From positions 62,001 to 126,000 of the forward strand of contig CAJUNT010000004.1 of NCBI GenBank assembly GCA_910587735.1: DNA of 64,000 nucleotides, in the 5' to 3' direction. Positions 26,851-35,984 of this stretch are shown in pieces. The DNA is from an uncultured Clostridia bacterium. Its GTDB lineage: Bacteria; Bacillota; Clostridia; Lachnospirales; Anaerotignaceae. The first letter of the stretch is position 1. The number at the start of each line of letters is the position of its first letter. Below the pieces are notes generated by a model. That model was given only the letters and a program-made list of their open reading frames with translations. It made no database searches and had not been told where the DNA came from. The position numbers were made by a program, and so were the translations under genes.

Positions 26851-27708
26851 ATGCTGTTAAAAGAAAAGTATAAGGGTAGTCAAAAAATAATATTATTTTT
26901 GATAGAGCTAATAGAAAGATATCAGCATGATAAAGTGGGAAAGTCAGCAGCAGCATTAACATATTATTTGATATTTGCGTTATTTCCTTTTTTGCTTTTT
27001 ATCAGTACATTATTAGGTTTTTTAAATATTCCTATGGTATCTTTATCAGGACATTTATCACAATTTTTACCAGAAGATATGATAATGCTTTTAAATGTAT
27101 GCATTGCACAAGTGACAGAAAATAGAAGTAGTACAGTATTAGCATTTTCATTGATTGTTTCGTTGTGGTCACCTATAAGAGCAGTCAATGCCTTAATGGA
27201 CGCTATTAATGTAGCATATAGGGGAAATCCCAGAAAATCGGCAATACAATATAAAATATTTACATTAGTTTATATGTTATTAGTTATACTATTTATATTG
27301 CTTGCACTTTTTATTGTAGTAATAGGAGAAAATGTATTACAATGGGTAGAAAATTATGTTCCTTTTATCATACCACAACAAATTATTTTATTATGGAGCA
27401 AACTGCGTTTTTTACCGTTAACAATCATACTTTTTTGTGTATTATCATCATTGTACTATGTTTCTCCTAGTGAAAGACCAAAAAGAAAATATGTTTTTCC
27501 AGGTGCTTTTATATCATTGTTGTCATGGCTTGCTTTTTCAATAGGATTTGCTTATTATGTGGATAATATGGCGAACTATTCAGTAGTATATGGCTCTATT
27601 GGTGCAATTATTATATTATTGATGTGGTTTTATTTTAGTGCTATTACAATATTGATGGGTGCAGAATGTAACCATGCTTTATTGAGTGTTTATGGCAAAA
27701 AGGAATAG
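26851..27708 (+). CDS. YihY/BrkB family membrane protein
   Basis: 285 residues with six membrane helices. Family motifs: GKSAAALTYYLIFALFPFLL at the first helix, VSLWSPIRAVNALMDAINVA, PSERPKRKYVFPGAF, and the last helices with YGSIGAIIILLMWFYFSA. Often labelled ribonuclease BN by mistake; an envelope role is likely but undefined. Shine-Dalgarno GGGGGAG sits 4 nt before the ATG. Its stop overlaps the Shine-Dalgarno of the ABC transporter gene, so the two are coupled. Confidence 0.9.
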   Translation: MLLKEKYKGSQKIILFLIELIERYQHDKVGKSAAALTYYLIFALFPFLLFISTLLGFLNIPMVSLSGHLSQFLPEDMIMLLNVCIAQVTENRSSTVLAFSLIVSLWSPIRAVNALMDAINVAYRGNPRKSAIQYKIFTLVYMLLVILFILLALFIVVIGENVLQWVENYVPFIIPQQIILLWSKLRFLPLTIILFCVLSSLYYVSPSERPKRKYVFPGAFISLLSWLAFSIGFAYYVDNMANYSVVYGSIGAIIILLMWFYFSAITILMGAECNHALLSVYGKKE

Positions 27709-27721
27709 GAGGAAAATATCA

Positions 27722-29458
27722 TTGAAAACGGTGTATTTAATAAAACAATTTATGCCCTATTTCAAAAAATATAAATGGGTATTATTGTTGGACTTATTTT
27801 GTGCAACATTGACTTGTATTTGTGAAATGGTATTGCCTTTGATAATACGATATATTACAAACACAGCATTATCAGATATGACAAAATTAAGTATCCATAT
27901 TGTTTGTCAATTAGGTTTGTTTTATATGGTATTAAGAATAATAGATACAGCCGCAAACTATTTTATGCAGTATACTGGGCATATTATGGGAGCAAAAATT
28001 GAAACAAATATGAGAAGTGATTTATTTGCCCATTTACAGAAATTATCTTTTTCTTATTATGATGAAACAAAAATCGGTCAGATTATGGCAAGAATGACAA
28101 GTGATTTATTTGATGTAACAGAATTTGCGCATCATTGCCCAGAAGAATATTATATTGCTTTTATCAAGATAGTGGTATCATTTGTAATACTTTGTCATGC
28201 CAATGTTGCATTAACATTGATAATATTTGCTATTATTCCAGTTATGCTATTTTTCTCTATGACATTTAATAAACGTATGAAAAAAGCATTTCAAAAATCA
28301 AGATTTCAAATAGGGGAAATTAACGCTAGAACAGAAGACAGCCTTTTAGGTATTAGAGTCGTAAAATCTTTTGCAAATGAAGAAATAGAAAAACAAAAAT
28401 TTGAAAGAGGAAATCAATATTTTTTAGAAGTAAAAAAAGAAATGTATAGAGCAATGGCAGGATTTCAAGGTACTACAAGACTTTTTGATGGTATTATGTA
28501 TGTTGCTGTATTGGTGATAGGTACAATGTTTATGATACAACATAAAATATCATCGGGAGATTTGGTAGCTTATTTATTATATATTACAACATTGTTGACG
28601 ACAGTAAGAAGGATTGTTGAATTTACAGAACAATTTCAAAGGGGGATGACAGGTATTGAAAGATTTTTAGAAGTAATGGACGTACCCGCGGAAATAGTGG
28701 ATAATGATACTACACAGGAATTGCAAAATGTAAAGGGTGATATACAATTTGATGATGTTACATTTCGATATGAGGAAGAAGAACATACCATACTTTCTCA
28801 TGTAAATATTCATATCAAACAAGGAGAAACAGTAGCATTAGTAGGTCCTTCAGGAAGTGGAAAAAGTACCATGTGTAGTTTAATTCCTCGCTTTTATGAT
28901 GTAACAGAAGGTAGCATTAAAATTGATGGAAAAAATATAAAAGATGTTTCTTTATTTTCTCTGCGTTCTCAAATAGGTATTGTACAGCAAGATGTTTATT
29001 TGTTTTCGGGTACTGTAGGGGAAAATATTGCTTATGGTAAACCAAATGCTACACAGCAGGAAATTGAACAAGCAGCAAAAAAAGCAGGAGCACATGAGTT
29101 TATACAATCATTAGCACAAGGATATGATACTTATGTAGGAGAAAGAGGTATTAAACTTTCTGGAGGGCAAAAACAAAGAATTAGTATTGCAAGAGTGTTT
29201 TTAAAAAATCCTCCTATATTAATATTAGATGAAGCAACATCTGCTTTAGATAATGAAAGTGAAAAAATTGTGCAAAAATCGTTAGAAGAACTAGCAAAAG
29301 GAAGAACAACATTAACGATTGCACATAGATTGACTACGGTAAGAGATGCAAAAAAAATATTAGTATTAACAGAAAAAGGAATTGAAGAACAGGGTAGTCA
29401 CAAAGAATTGATTCAAAAAGGTGGTATTTATGCAAAGTATTATGAAATGTATCAATAA
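27722..29458 (+). CDS. ABC exporter, fused permease-ATPase
   Basis: 578 residues: a six-helix transmembrane domain (about 1-310), then an ATPase domain with Walker A GPSGSGKST (near 375), signature LSGGQKQR, Walker B ILILDEATSALD and the switch His in IAHRLTT. Works as a dimer to export lipids, peptides or drugs; substrate unknown. Single rather than paired, so probably a homodimer like MsbA/LmrA. The true start is TTG at 27722, 10 nt after AGGAGG; the longer in-frame ATG at 27686 lies inside the YihY gene without a ribosome site. Confidence 0.92.
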   Translation: MKTVYLIKQFMPYFKKYKWVLLLDLFCATLTCICEMVLPLIIRYITNTALSDMTKLSIHIVCQLGLFYMVLRIIDTAANYFMQYTGHIMGAKIETNMRSDLFAHLQKLSFSYYDETKIGQIMARMTSDLFDVTEFAHHCPEEYYIAFIKIVVSFVILCHANVALTLIIFAIIPVMLFFSMTFNKRMKKAFQKSRFQIGEINARTEDSLLGIRVVKSFANEEIEKQKFERGNQYFLEVKKEMYRAMAGFQGTTRLFDGIMYVAVLVIGTMFMIQHKISSGDLVAYLLYITTLLTTVRRIVEFTEQFQRGMTGIERFLEVMDVPAEIVDNDTTQELQNVKGDIQFDDVTFRYEEEEHTILSHVNIHIKQGETVALVGPSGSGKSTMCSLIPRFYDVTEGSIKIDGKNIKDVSLFSLRSQIGIVQQDVYLFSGTVGENIAYGKPNATQQEIEQAAKKAGAHEFIQSLAQGYDTYVGERGIKLSGGQKQRISIARVFLKNPPILILDEATSALDNESEKIVQKSLEELAKGRTTLTIAHRLTTVRDAKKILVLTEKGIEEQGSHKELIQKGGIYAKYYEMYQ

Positions 29459-29501
29459 TATACATTTTTGTTTTTGATAAATTGGGAAGGAAGAAATATC
29501 A

Positions 29502-31226
29502 ATGAAAATATTGCTGACAGCATTAAATGCAAAATATATTCATTCATCATTAGCACTTTATTGTTTAAAAACATATGCAAAAGAATTTCAAGAGCATATT
29601 TTTTTATCAGAATATACTATCAATCATAAAGAGGACTTTATATTACAAGAAATTTGTAGACAAGAGCCAGATATAGTATGTTTTTCTTGTTACATTTGGA
29701 ATATTGCTATGATTAGCAATATTGTGGATAATATCAAAAAAATACTGCCTTATGTTACGATTATATTAGGAGGTCCAGAGGTATCTTATTGCGCAGAAGA
29801 AGTTTTGACACAAATATCAGCAGATATTGTAATAAGAGGAGAAGGAGAAGCAACATTTTATGAAATAGTAAAGGGACTGATTACAAATACATTAGAATTG
29901 CAATCTATACATGGTATTACATATAGAAAAGGGAATGATATTTTTTCAACACAGAATAGAGCACCTATTGATTTGAATGATTTAGATTTTGTTTATGATA
30001 ATATAGATGCCTTTCAAAATAGAATATTGTATTATGAAACACAAAGAGGTTGCCCTTATTGTTGTCAATATTGTTTATCTTCTATTGAAAAAGGTGTCCG
30101 TTTTCTTTCATTAGAAAGAGTAGAAAAAGATTTACAATTTTTTTTAGATAACAATGTACCTCAAGTAAAATTTGTTGACAGGACATTTAATGCAAATGAA
30201 AACCATGCCAATCATATTTGGAATTATTTAATAGAGCATGATAATGGTGTGACTAATTTTCATATGGAAATTACAGCAGATATATTGAGTGAAAAAAGTC
30301 TGTTGCTTTTAAAAAAGGCAAGAAAAGGATTATTTCAATTTGAAATTGGTGTGCAATCTACAAATCCTCATACCATAAAAGCAATACAAAGAAATACTAG
30401 TTTTGAAAAATTAAAAACAGTGGTAAAACGTATCAAACAATATGGTAATATCCATCAACATTTAGATTTAATTGCAGGATTGCCTTATGAAGATTATCAT
30501 TCTTTTCGTCATTCTTTTAATGATGTATATAATTTACAACCTGAACAGTTTCAGCTAGGCTTTTTAAAATTGCTAAAAGGCTCTGGATTAAGGGAATATG
30601 CAGAACAATATGGTATTGTTTATAGAAAAAATGCTGTTTATGAAGTACTTTATACAAAAGAATTGAGTTATGCTGAAATATGCCGTTTAAAACAAGTAGA
30701 AGAAATGGTGGAAACATATTATAACAGCGGAAAGGCATATTATACCATTGCTTGTGCCATTCATTATTTTGAAACACCTTTTGATTTTTATGAAGCATTA
30801 GGAGATTATTTTTTGAAAAAAGATTATTATGCAGTACAGCATAGTAAAATGGAATTGTATTCTATACTTTATTATTTTATGATAGAAACAGAATGCACAG
30901 CAGAATATCAAGAAATATTAAAAGATTGTTTGAAATTTGATATTTTTATAAATGATTATGTTAAAACATTGCCTGACTGGCTGGAAGAAGCACCAGACGA
31001 AAAACAAAAACGTTGGGATTATTTTAATCATACTGCATTGATACAGCAAAAAATACCTCATTTAGCAGAACAAACACCAAAACAGCTTTCCAAGCGTTGT
31101 TATATTGGATTTTTTCATTATGATATTTTTTCAGAAAACAAATGCAAAAAGGAAACTGTAATATTGTTTGATTATGGAAAAAGAGATATTATTACAGCAA
31201 AATATATGTGTTATCAATTAGTGTAA
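29502..31226 (+). CDS. B12-binding-type radical SAM protein (DUF4080-type)
   Basis: 574 residues. The N-terminal domain (about 1-140) has a cobalamin-binding Rossmann form (MKILLTALNAKYIHSSLAL, GGPEVSYC) without an obvious DxHxxG, so it may not bind B12. The radical SAM domain has CPYCCQYC near residue 184, giving CxxxCxxC for the [4Fe-4S]-SAM cluster, then FEIGVQSTNP and LDLIAGLPYED. The C-terminal about 200 residues are the DUF4080-type extension. These are conserved in Firmicutes; the reaction is unknown. Located between an ABC exporter and nth in the same run of genes. Confidence 0.88.
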   Translation: MKILLTALNAKYIHSSLALYCLKTYAKEFQEHIFLSEYTINHKEDFILQEICRQEPDIVCFSCYIWNIAMISNIVDNIKKILPYVTIILGGPEVSYCAEEVLTQISADIVIRGEGEATFYEIVKGLITNTLELQSIHGITYRKGNDIFSTQNRAPIDLNDLDFVYDNIDAFQNRILYYETQRGCPYCCQYCLSSIEKGVRFLSLERVEKDLQFFLDNNVPQVKFVDRTFNANENHANHIWNYLIEHDNGVTNFHMEITADILSEKSLLLLKKARKGLFQFEIGVQSTNPHTIKAIQRNTSFEKLKTVVKRIKQYGNIHQHLDLIAGLPYEDYHSFRHSFNDVYNLQPEQFQLGFLKLLKGSGLREYAEQYGIVYRKNAVYEVLYTKELSYAEICRLKQVEEMVETYYNSGKAYYTIACAIHYFETPFDFYEALGDYFLKKDYYAVQHSKMELYSILYYFMIETECTAEYQEILKDCLKFDIFINDYVKTLPDWLEEAPDEKQKRWDYFNHTALIQQKIPHLAEQTPKQLSKRCYIGFFHYDIFSENKCKKETVILFDYGKRDIITAKYMCYQLV

Positions 31227-31257
31227 TGATATGTATGTATAATAGGAGGAAGTATGT

Positions 31258-31905
31258 ATGAATGAGAAATTGAACGAAATATTGACGCTTTTAGATGAAC
31301 ATTATGGGGGAACAAAATGCTATTTGGAACATACTACACCATGGCAGTTACTAATTGCAACAATATTAAGTGCACAATGTACAGATGATAGAGTAAATAT
31401 TGTAACAAAAGATTTATTTCAAAAATATCGTTCTGTAAAAGATTTTGCAGAGGCAGATTTAGCAGAATTAGAGCAAGATATTCGCTCTACAGGATTTTAT
31501 CATAATAAAGCAAAAAATATTATTGCCTGTTGTCAAAAATTATTAATGGATTATAATGGTGATGTACCAAATGATATTGATAAATTAACATCATTAGCTG
31601 GAGTAGGAAGAAAAACAGCAAATGTGATAAGAGGGAATATTTTTGGCATTCCTAGTATTGTAGTAGATACTCATGTAAAAAGAGTTTCTAATCTTTTAGG
31701 GTTAACAAAAAATCAAGACCCTGTAAAAATAGAATTTGATTTAATGAAAATACTACCTCAAGACCATTGGATTCGTTTTAATACACAAGTAATTGCACAT
31801 GGTAGGAAAGTCTGTATTGCAAGGCGTCCGCAATGCCAAAACTGCTTTTTATATTCCTATTGTGATAGCGGAAAAGAATTATATCAACCAGAAAAAAATA
31901 AATGA
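31258..31905 (+). CDS. nth: Endonuclease III
   Basis: Bifunctional DNA glycosylase/AP lyase for oxidised pyrimidines. The 215-residue protein has ATILSAQCTDDRVN, the helix-hairpin-helix SLAGVGRKTANVI with catalytic Lys, catalytic Asp in VVDTHVKR, and four cluster cysteines in CIARRPQCQNCF and SYC (C-x6-C-x2-C-x5-C). Length is normal. Last gene of the topB-to-nth run, closed by a strong terminator. Confidence 0.97.
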   Translation: MNEKLNEILTLLDEHYGGTKCYLEHTTPWQLLIATILSAQCTDDRVNIVTKDLFQKYRSVKDFAEADLAELEQDIRSTGFYHNKAKNIIACCQKLLMDYNGDVPNDIDKLTSLAGVGRKTANVIRGNIFGIPSIVVDTHVKRVSNLLGLTKNQDPVKIEFDLMKILPQDHWIRFNTQVIAHGRKVCIARRPQCQNCFLYSYCDSGKELYQPEKNK

Positions 31906-31925
31906 CATGAATATGTAAATATATT

Positions 31926-31971
31926 TGCTGAAAATCAGTTGATTTTGATACTGTTTTTCAGCATTTTTTTA
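31926..31971 (+). terminator. Terminator after nth
   Basis: TGCTGAAAA at 31926 pairs with TTTTCAGCA ending at 31963, with an inner CAGT/ACTG stem, then a run of seven T. Confidence 0.85.
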
Positions 31972-31983
31972 TATTGTTTTTTA

Positions 31984-32012
31984 TTGCAAAAAGCAATAAA
32001 TCGTACTATAAT
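31984..32012 (+). promoter_or_regulatory. Promoter for the first MATE exporter gene
   Basis: -35 TTGCAA (31984-31989), 17-nt spacer, -10 TATAAT (32007-32012). TTATTGC/GCAATAA (31981-31987, 31993-31999) forms a dyad over the -35. The -10 position rules out the in-frame GTG at 32015 as a start. Confidence 0.7.
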
Positions 32013-32056
32013 GAGTGGCACTGAAAAAAAGAAAAGGAAAGAGAGTGATAATATTT

Positions 32057-33433
32057 ATGGTACAGCAAGATTCTACAAAGGCTGTTTTTAAAATGTCTGT
32101 TCCTATATTTATAGAACTGCTTTTACAGCTTTTGGTAGGTAATATAGACCAGATTATGATAAGCCGTTATTCTCAAAGTTCTGTTGCAGCAATAGGAAAT
32201 GGCAATCAAATTATGAATATCGTTATTATTGTATTAAATGTTACAACAATAGCAAGTACAATATTGATTTCTCAATATTTAGGAGCGCAAAACAAACGTA
32301 AAATTACAGAAACGTGTAATGTATCACTTTTATTGATTACATTAACAGGTGTTACTGCTGCAATGTTGCTTTGTTTTGGTCATAATGCTATTTTTACATG
32401 GCTGAAAATACCAAATGATATATTAGAAGAAGCAGGAAATTATTTAAGTATTGTAGGTAGTTTTGCAGTAGTACAAGGTATTTATATTGCATTTGCTGCT
32501 ATATTGAGAAGTTTTGGCTTTATGAAACAAGTAATGTATGTTTCTGTTGTAATGAATCTCATCAATATTGCTGGTAATGCTGTTTTAATTAATGGTTTAT
32601 TTGGATTACCTCAGCTTGGTATTGTAGGTGCAGCAATTTCTACTAATATCAGTAAAACAATAGGACTGATTATTATATTTAGATTATTCCGTAAAAATAT
32701 TGATATTAAAATTTCACCTAAAATATTAAAGCCATTTCCTACACAAACATTAAAAGATTTATTACATATAGCTATACCTTCGGGAGGAGAAGAATTGTCT
32801 TACAATTTATCTCAAGTATGTATATTGAAATTTATTAATATTTTTGGTACAGCCGTAATTGCTACAAAAGTATATTGTAGTATGCTGGCAAATGTTGCTT
32901 ATGTTTATTCTATTGCATTATCACAAGCAACTCAAATAATGGTAGGATATTTAATAGGTGCAGGAGATTTGGAAAAAGTAAAAAATCGTATTTGGAAAAC
33001 ATTATTGTATTCTATGGTAATCGCTTTAAGTGTAACAGCGATATTATATTTTAATGCAGAAACAATATTCCATATATTTACAGATGATACTCAAATTATT
33101 TCATTAGGTAAAAAAATATTATTTATAGAATTCTTTTTGGAAATGGGAAGAACAGTTAATATTTTAATGACAAAATGTCTTACAGCAGTAGGAGATGTAA
33201 TATTCCCAGTTGTAATAGGAATTATATTTATGTGGTTTTTTGCCGTTTTAGGAGGATATTATTTTGGTGTTCATTTAGGCATGGGATTAGTTGGTATTTG
33301 GATTGCTATGACAATAGATGAATGTACAAGAGGTATATTGTTTGTAATACGTTTCCGCTCTGAAAAATGGAGAAATAAAACACTTCAAGTATCAGAAAGA
33401 CTTTCCCTTGCAAAACCAGTTGAAAATATTTAA
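32057..33433 (+). CDS. MATE family efflux transporter
   Basis: About 458 residues with twelve membrane helices; the first is preceded by MSVPIFIELLLQLLVGNIDQ, where the MATE pattern and the Asp on helix 1 appear. VGAAISTNISKTIGL and ALSQATQIMVGYLIGAGD are typical of the second repeat. MATE proteins export drugs or metabolites using Na+ or H+. Two in-frame earlier starts (GTG at 32015 and 32045) exist; 32015 lies next to the -10, so ATG at 32057 is preferred, although its purine-rich GGAAAGAGAG is somewhat far upstream. Ends at a shared terminator with yjdF. Confidence 0.9.
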   Translation: MVQQDSTKAVFKMSVPIFIELLLQLLVGNIDQIMISRYSQSSVAAIGNGNQIMNIVIIVLNVTTIASTILISQYLGAQNKRKITETCNVSLLLITLTGVTAAMLLCFGHNAIFTWLKIPNDILEEAGNYLSIVGSFAVVQGIYIAFAAILRSFGFMKQVMYVSVVMNLINIAGNAVLINGLFGLPQLGIVGAAISTNISKTIGLIIIFRLFRKNIDIKISPKILKPFPTQTLKDLLHIAIPSGGEELSYNLSQVCILKFINIFGTAVIATKVYCSMLANVAYVYSIALSQATQIMVGYLIGAGDLEKVKNRIWKTLLYSMVIALSVTAILYFNAETIFHIFTDDTQIISLGKKILFIEFFLEMGRTVNILMTKCLTAVGDVIFPVVIGIIFMWFFAVLGGYYFGVHLGMGLVGIWIAMTIDECTRGILFVIRFRSEKWRNKTLQVSERLSLAKPVENI

Positions 33434-33502
33434 TAATGAAGCCTTTTTGTGGACTCTGTCTACGCCTGTAAACTTTTCCTTTAAAAAGTTTGACAAAAAA
33501 AT

Positions 33503-33529
33503 AAAGCCCCCTTAATATAAGGAGGCTTA
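33503..33529. terminator. Shared terminator of MATE gene and yjdF
   Basis: AAAGCCCCCTTA (33503-33514) pairs with TAAGGAGGCTT (33519-33528) with one C/A mismatch; T-rich on both sides. Confidence 0.7.
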
Positions 33530-33547
33530 TTTTATACTAATAAATTT

Positions 33548-33967
33548 TTAATGTCCTTTTTTCTTTTGTTTCTTTTTTTGCTGTTTCATTTCAAATTGCT
33601 GTTGTTGTATTTCCTTTTTTTGTTGCATTCTATTTTGTTTCTTTTCTGTTTTGAACAATTCTCTTTGTTGTTGTAATGCTTGCTGAGATTTTGTACCTAT
33701 ACCATTTTGATTTGTTTGTTTTTTGATATTTCTTTGCAATCTTTTATAATTTTTGATTACTTTTGGTTTTTGTTCTGTAATCATTGTATTACTAAATGAT
33801 AATGTTTTAAAATGTTCTGTCAAAAATTGTGCTACTTCAAAATCTTTAGGTTCTGCTCCAAAAATAACAAGTGCAACAGAAATATTATGATATTCCTGTC
33901 TTTCATAAATACCTTTCCAAAAAGGTGCTTCAAAAAAAACAGTAAACGTTGCTGCAATTTGTTTCAT
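33548..33967 (-). CDS. yjdF: YjdF family protein
   Basis: 139 residues. The N-terminal part AATFTVFFEAPFWKGIYERQ, VALVIFGAEPKDFEVAQFL is the YjdF/DUF2992 domain; the C-terminal about 60 residues are an extremely basic Gln/Lys-rich tail (QQQQFEMKQQKKKQKKKGH), typical for the family. Function unknown; members are often controlled by a riboswitch for azaaromatic compounds, which fits the RNA upstream here. The ATG at 33967 follows AAGGAGGAAGAAAA and is preferred to the longer frame. Confidence 0.9.
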   Translation of the reverse strand: MKQIAATFTVFFEAPFWKGIYERQEYHNISVALVIFGAEPKDFEVAQFLTEHFKTLSFSNTMITEQKPKVIKNYKRLQRNIKKQTNQNGIGTKSQQALQQQRELFKTEKKQNRMQQKKEIQQQQFEMKQQKKKQKKKGH

Positions 33968-33991
33968 TTTTCTTCCTCCTTTAATGATTAA

Positions 33992-34107
33992 CAAAGGACG
34001 GACGACCTGTGTGCAAAAAGCACAGGCGAGGAAGGCTACTGACAGTTTTTATAATTTTATAAAAAAACTGCATAGGGACTACCAACCCTATTGTGTTTTT
34101 ACCTTTG
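33992..34107 (-). ncRNA. yjdF-motif riboswitch (5' leader of yjdF)
   Basis: On the minus strand the leader begins with CAAAGG (34102-34107) and closes with CCTTTG (33992-33997), a terminal P1 helix. Between them lie an ATAGGG/CCCTAT hairpin with GGTAGTCCCTAT, a CAGTTTTT/AAAAACTG hairpin, GTAGCCTTCCTCGCC, a CTGTGC/GCACAG-type hairpin over a T loop, and GGTCGTCCGTCC just before P1. These conserved single-stranded segments and this location before yjdF match the published yjdF motif as I remember it. The 3' end lies 20-odd nt before the ribosome site, so control of translation is likely. Confidence 0.82.
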
Positions 34108-34118
34108 CAATGTAGATA

Positions 34119-34832
34119 TTATTTTTTATTTTTTTCTATTTCACAATGCTGATGAGAAGCATTCATGGAAATGCAACCTTTATATTGTTTATATTGCATT
34201 TTTGTGCATTTTATCAATGTATTTTGTCTAAAAATGGGTTTGCCATGTCCCATATAAATAGCAGTGGCATCACTTTGATAAATATTATAAAAACTGCGTT
34301 CCATTTCCATTTTATTTTGATAAATACGAGGTTTTAAACTAGCACCAATATTCATCATGGCATCTCCTACAAAAAATTCTTTGTTAGGTGTCCAAATGCC
34401 CATAGAACCTTCTGTATGTCCAGAAAGTGTAAATATACGTGCTTTTATACCATATTCTTTTAAAGACTGCCCATGTGTCAAGAATATGTCTGGCTGGAAA
34501 TAAGGAACAGGCTTTTGATTTTTTACTTTTTGGCATAATATCAATCCTAATGGTGTATGTGCAAGCATTTTTTGAGCAGAAGGCTGTTGTATCAATATTT
34601 CATCTTTTTGATGCATAGCAATAGGAATATGCAACTGATTTGAAATATATTTTGCACAGCCAATATGGTCAGTATGTCCATGTGTCATAATAAGCAGTGT
34701 AATATTTTTATTTTTTACTGCCTCAAAAAGAGCATTACAATAACGCTCTGGACAAGTGTCAATCAGTATAGCATATTTTGTATCAGAAAGTATATAACAA
34801 TTATTGATACCAAATGTGAAAGATTCTACCAT
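34119..34832 (-). CDS. MBL-fold metallo-hydrolase
   Basis: 237 residues with metallo-beta-lactamase motifs: THGHTDHIG (HxHxDH), LSGHTEGSMG, VGDAM and YMGHGKP. A generic hydrolase of the glyoxalase II/RNase Z-like superfamily; substrate unknown. AAGGAG lies 8 nt before the ATG at 34832, so the longer frame to 34865 is not used. It stops 12 bp before the yjdF riboswitch, so yjdF may also be reached by readthrough. Confidence 0.88.
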   Translation of the reverse strand: MVESFTFGINNCYILSDTKYAILIDTCPERYCNALFEAVKNKNITLLIMTHGHTDHIGCAKYISNQLHIPIAMHQKDEILIQQPSAQKMLAHTPLGLILCQKVKNQKPVPYFQPDIFLTHGQSLKEYGIKARIFTLSGHTEGSMGIWTPNKEFFVGDAMMNIGASLKPRIYQNKMEMERSFYNIYQSDATAIYMGHGKPIFRQNTLIKCTKMQYKQYKGCISMNASHQHCEIEKNKK

Positions 34833-34893
34833 ATTGCATACTCCTTTTATATAGAATGATATCATATCGTAAATACAATAATACTATAAATAA

Positions 34894-35409
34894 TTATGAT
34901 TTTGTAGTACTGCCAAATCCTCCATTTCTTATTGTTTCAACAGCATCATCTACTGTAATGCCATATTCTACAAAAATACCCTGCATAAATGCGGTTTGTT
35001 TTTCTACTGTAAGCGTTTTTTGCTCATTGCTGTCATTTGTAATTTTGGCAAAAATATGTCCCTCATTATCAGAAAAATAGTAGTCACTGTCTATAATGCC
35101 TACTGTGTTATTTAGTTGTAAACGATAGCGAAAACCTAAACCACTACGAGGATAGCATTTTAATACCCAGCCTTCTTCTATTTTTACACGAATACCAGTA
35201 GGAAATTTTAATGTTTCATGGGGTGCAAGTGTAAAAGAAATTGGTGCAAAAAAATCATATCCTGCTGAGCCTTTTGTAGCACGAGAAGGCAGTAATATAG
35301 CATTATAAATTTCTTCACATTCTTTTTTAGTTGTTTGAGTAAAATCATTTTGCCAATCCTGTAAAAACTGTGAAAAGCTTACTTTTTCAAATTTTGCAAT
35401 TTTTTTCAT
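34894..35409 (-). CDS. dut: dUTP diphosphatase (trimeric dUTPase family)
   Basis: Hydrolyses dUTP to dUMP, keeping uracil out of DNA and feeding dTMP synthesis. Of the five dUTPase motifs I see motif 1 SAGYDFFA, motif 2 PRSGLGF, the substrate-site motif GIIDSDYY, and motif 5 GGFGSTT near the C-terminus. At 171 residues it is longer than the usual 145-150 because of an N-terminal extension of about 30. Same strand as nrdG and nrdD, 73 bp on, so all three serve DNA precursor supply. Confidence 0.93.
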   Translation of the reverse strand: MKKIAKFEKVSFSQFLQDWQNDFTQTTKKECEEIYNAILLPSRATKGSAGYDFFAPISFTLAPHETLKFPTGIRVKIEEGWVLKCYPRSGLGFRYRLQLNNTVGIIDSDYYFSDNEGHIFAKITNDSNEQKTLTVEKQTAFMQGIFVEYGITVDDAVETIRNGGFGSTTKS

Positions 35410-35482
35410 AAATATTTCTCCTTAATTGATAACATAGATTTCATTGATTATTGCCATAAAATTTGTATGAACAAAAGTCATA

Positions 35483-35983
35483 TCAATATGTAGAATATTC
35501 ATGTAATATAACAGTAGAAGTTTTTAAAGAATTTTGCACATCTATCACTCTTTGATTAGAACTACCTTTCCAATGTAATTGAGGGTCTGCAAGTGCTTCT
35601 ATAAAACGTCCATCTACAAGCACATCAATATTTTTCATGATTTCCAGTTGTTTCACTTCTTCCCACAAATATCCTGTATAGCACCAAATTGTTTTTTGAG
35701 GAAACTGTTTTTTTATTTTTTCTGCTAACATAGTGATATCAGCACGATTGTCAGGAAAAAGAGGGTCACCTCCGCTAAATGTTACACCGCTTGTATATTC
35801 GTGTTGTAATTCTTCAAATATTTCTCGTTCCGCATTTTGGTCAAAAGGTAACCCACCATTTGCATCCCATGTAATGGGATTATGACAGTTTTTACAGCTA
35901 TGATTACAACCAGATACCCAAAGTACTACTCTTAAACCATCGCCATTTAGCATATCGTCTTTTGTAATATTATGATAGTTCAT
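35483..35983 (-). CDS. nrdG: Anaerobic ribonucleotide reductase activating protein
   Basis: Radical SAM enzyme that installs the glycyl radical in NrdD. The 166-residue protein has CNHSCKNCHN (CxxxCxxC cluster) near residue 30 and SGGDPLFPDN, the GGE-type SAM-binding site in this family. The ATG at 35983 follows AAAGGAAAAG, which is inside the nrdD end; the nrdD stop TAA lies 2 bases before it, so translation is coupled. The longer frame upstream is inside nrdD. Confidence 0.96.
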   Translation of the reverse strand: MNYHNITKDDMLNGDGLRVVLWVSGCNHSCKNCHNPITWDANGGLPFDQNAEREIFEELQHEYTSGVTFSGGDPLFPDNRADITMLAEKIKKQFPQKTIWCYTGYLWEEVKQLEIMKNIDVLVDGRFIEALADPQLHWKGSSNQRVIDVQNSLKTSTVILHEYSTY

Positions 35984-35984
35984 G

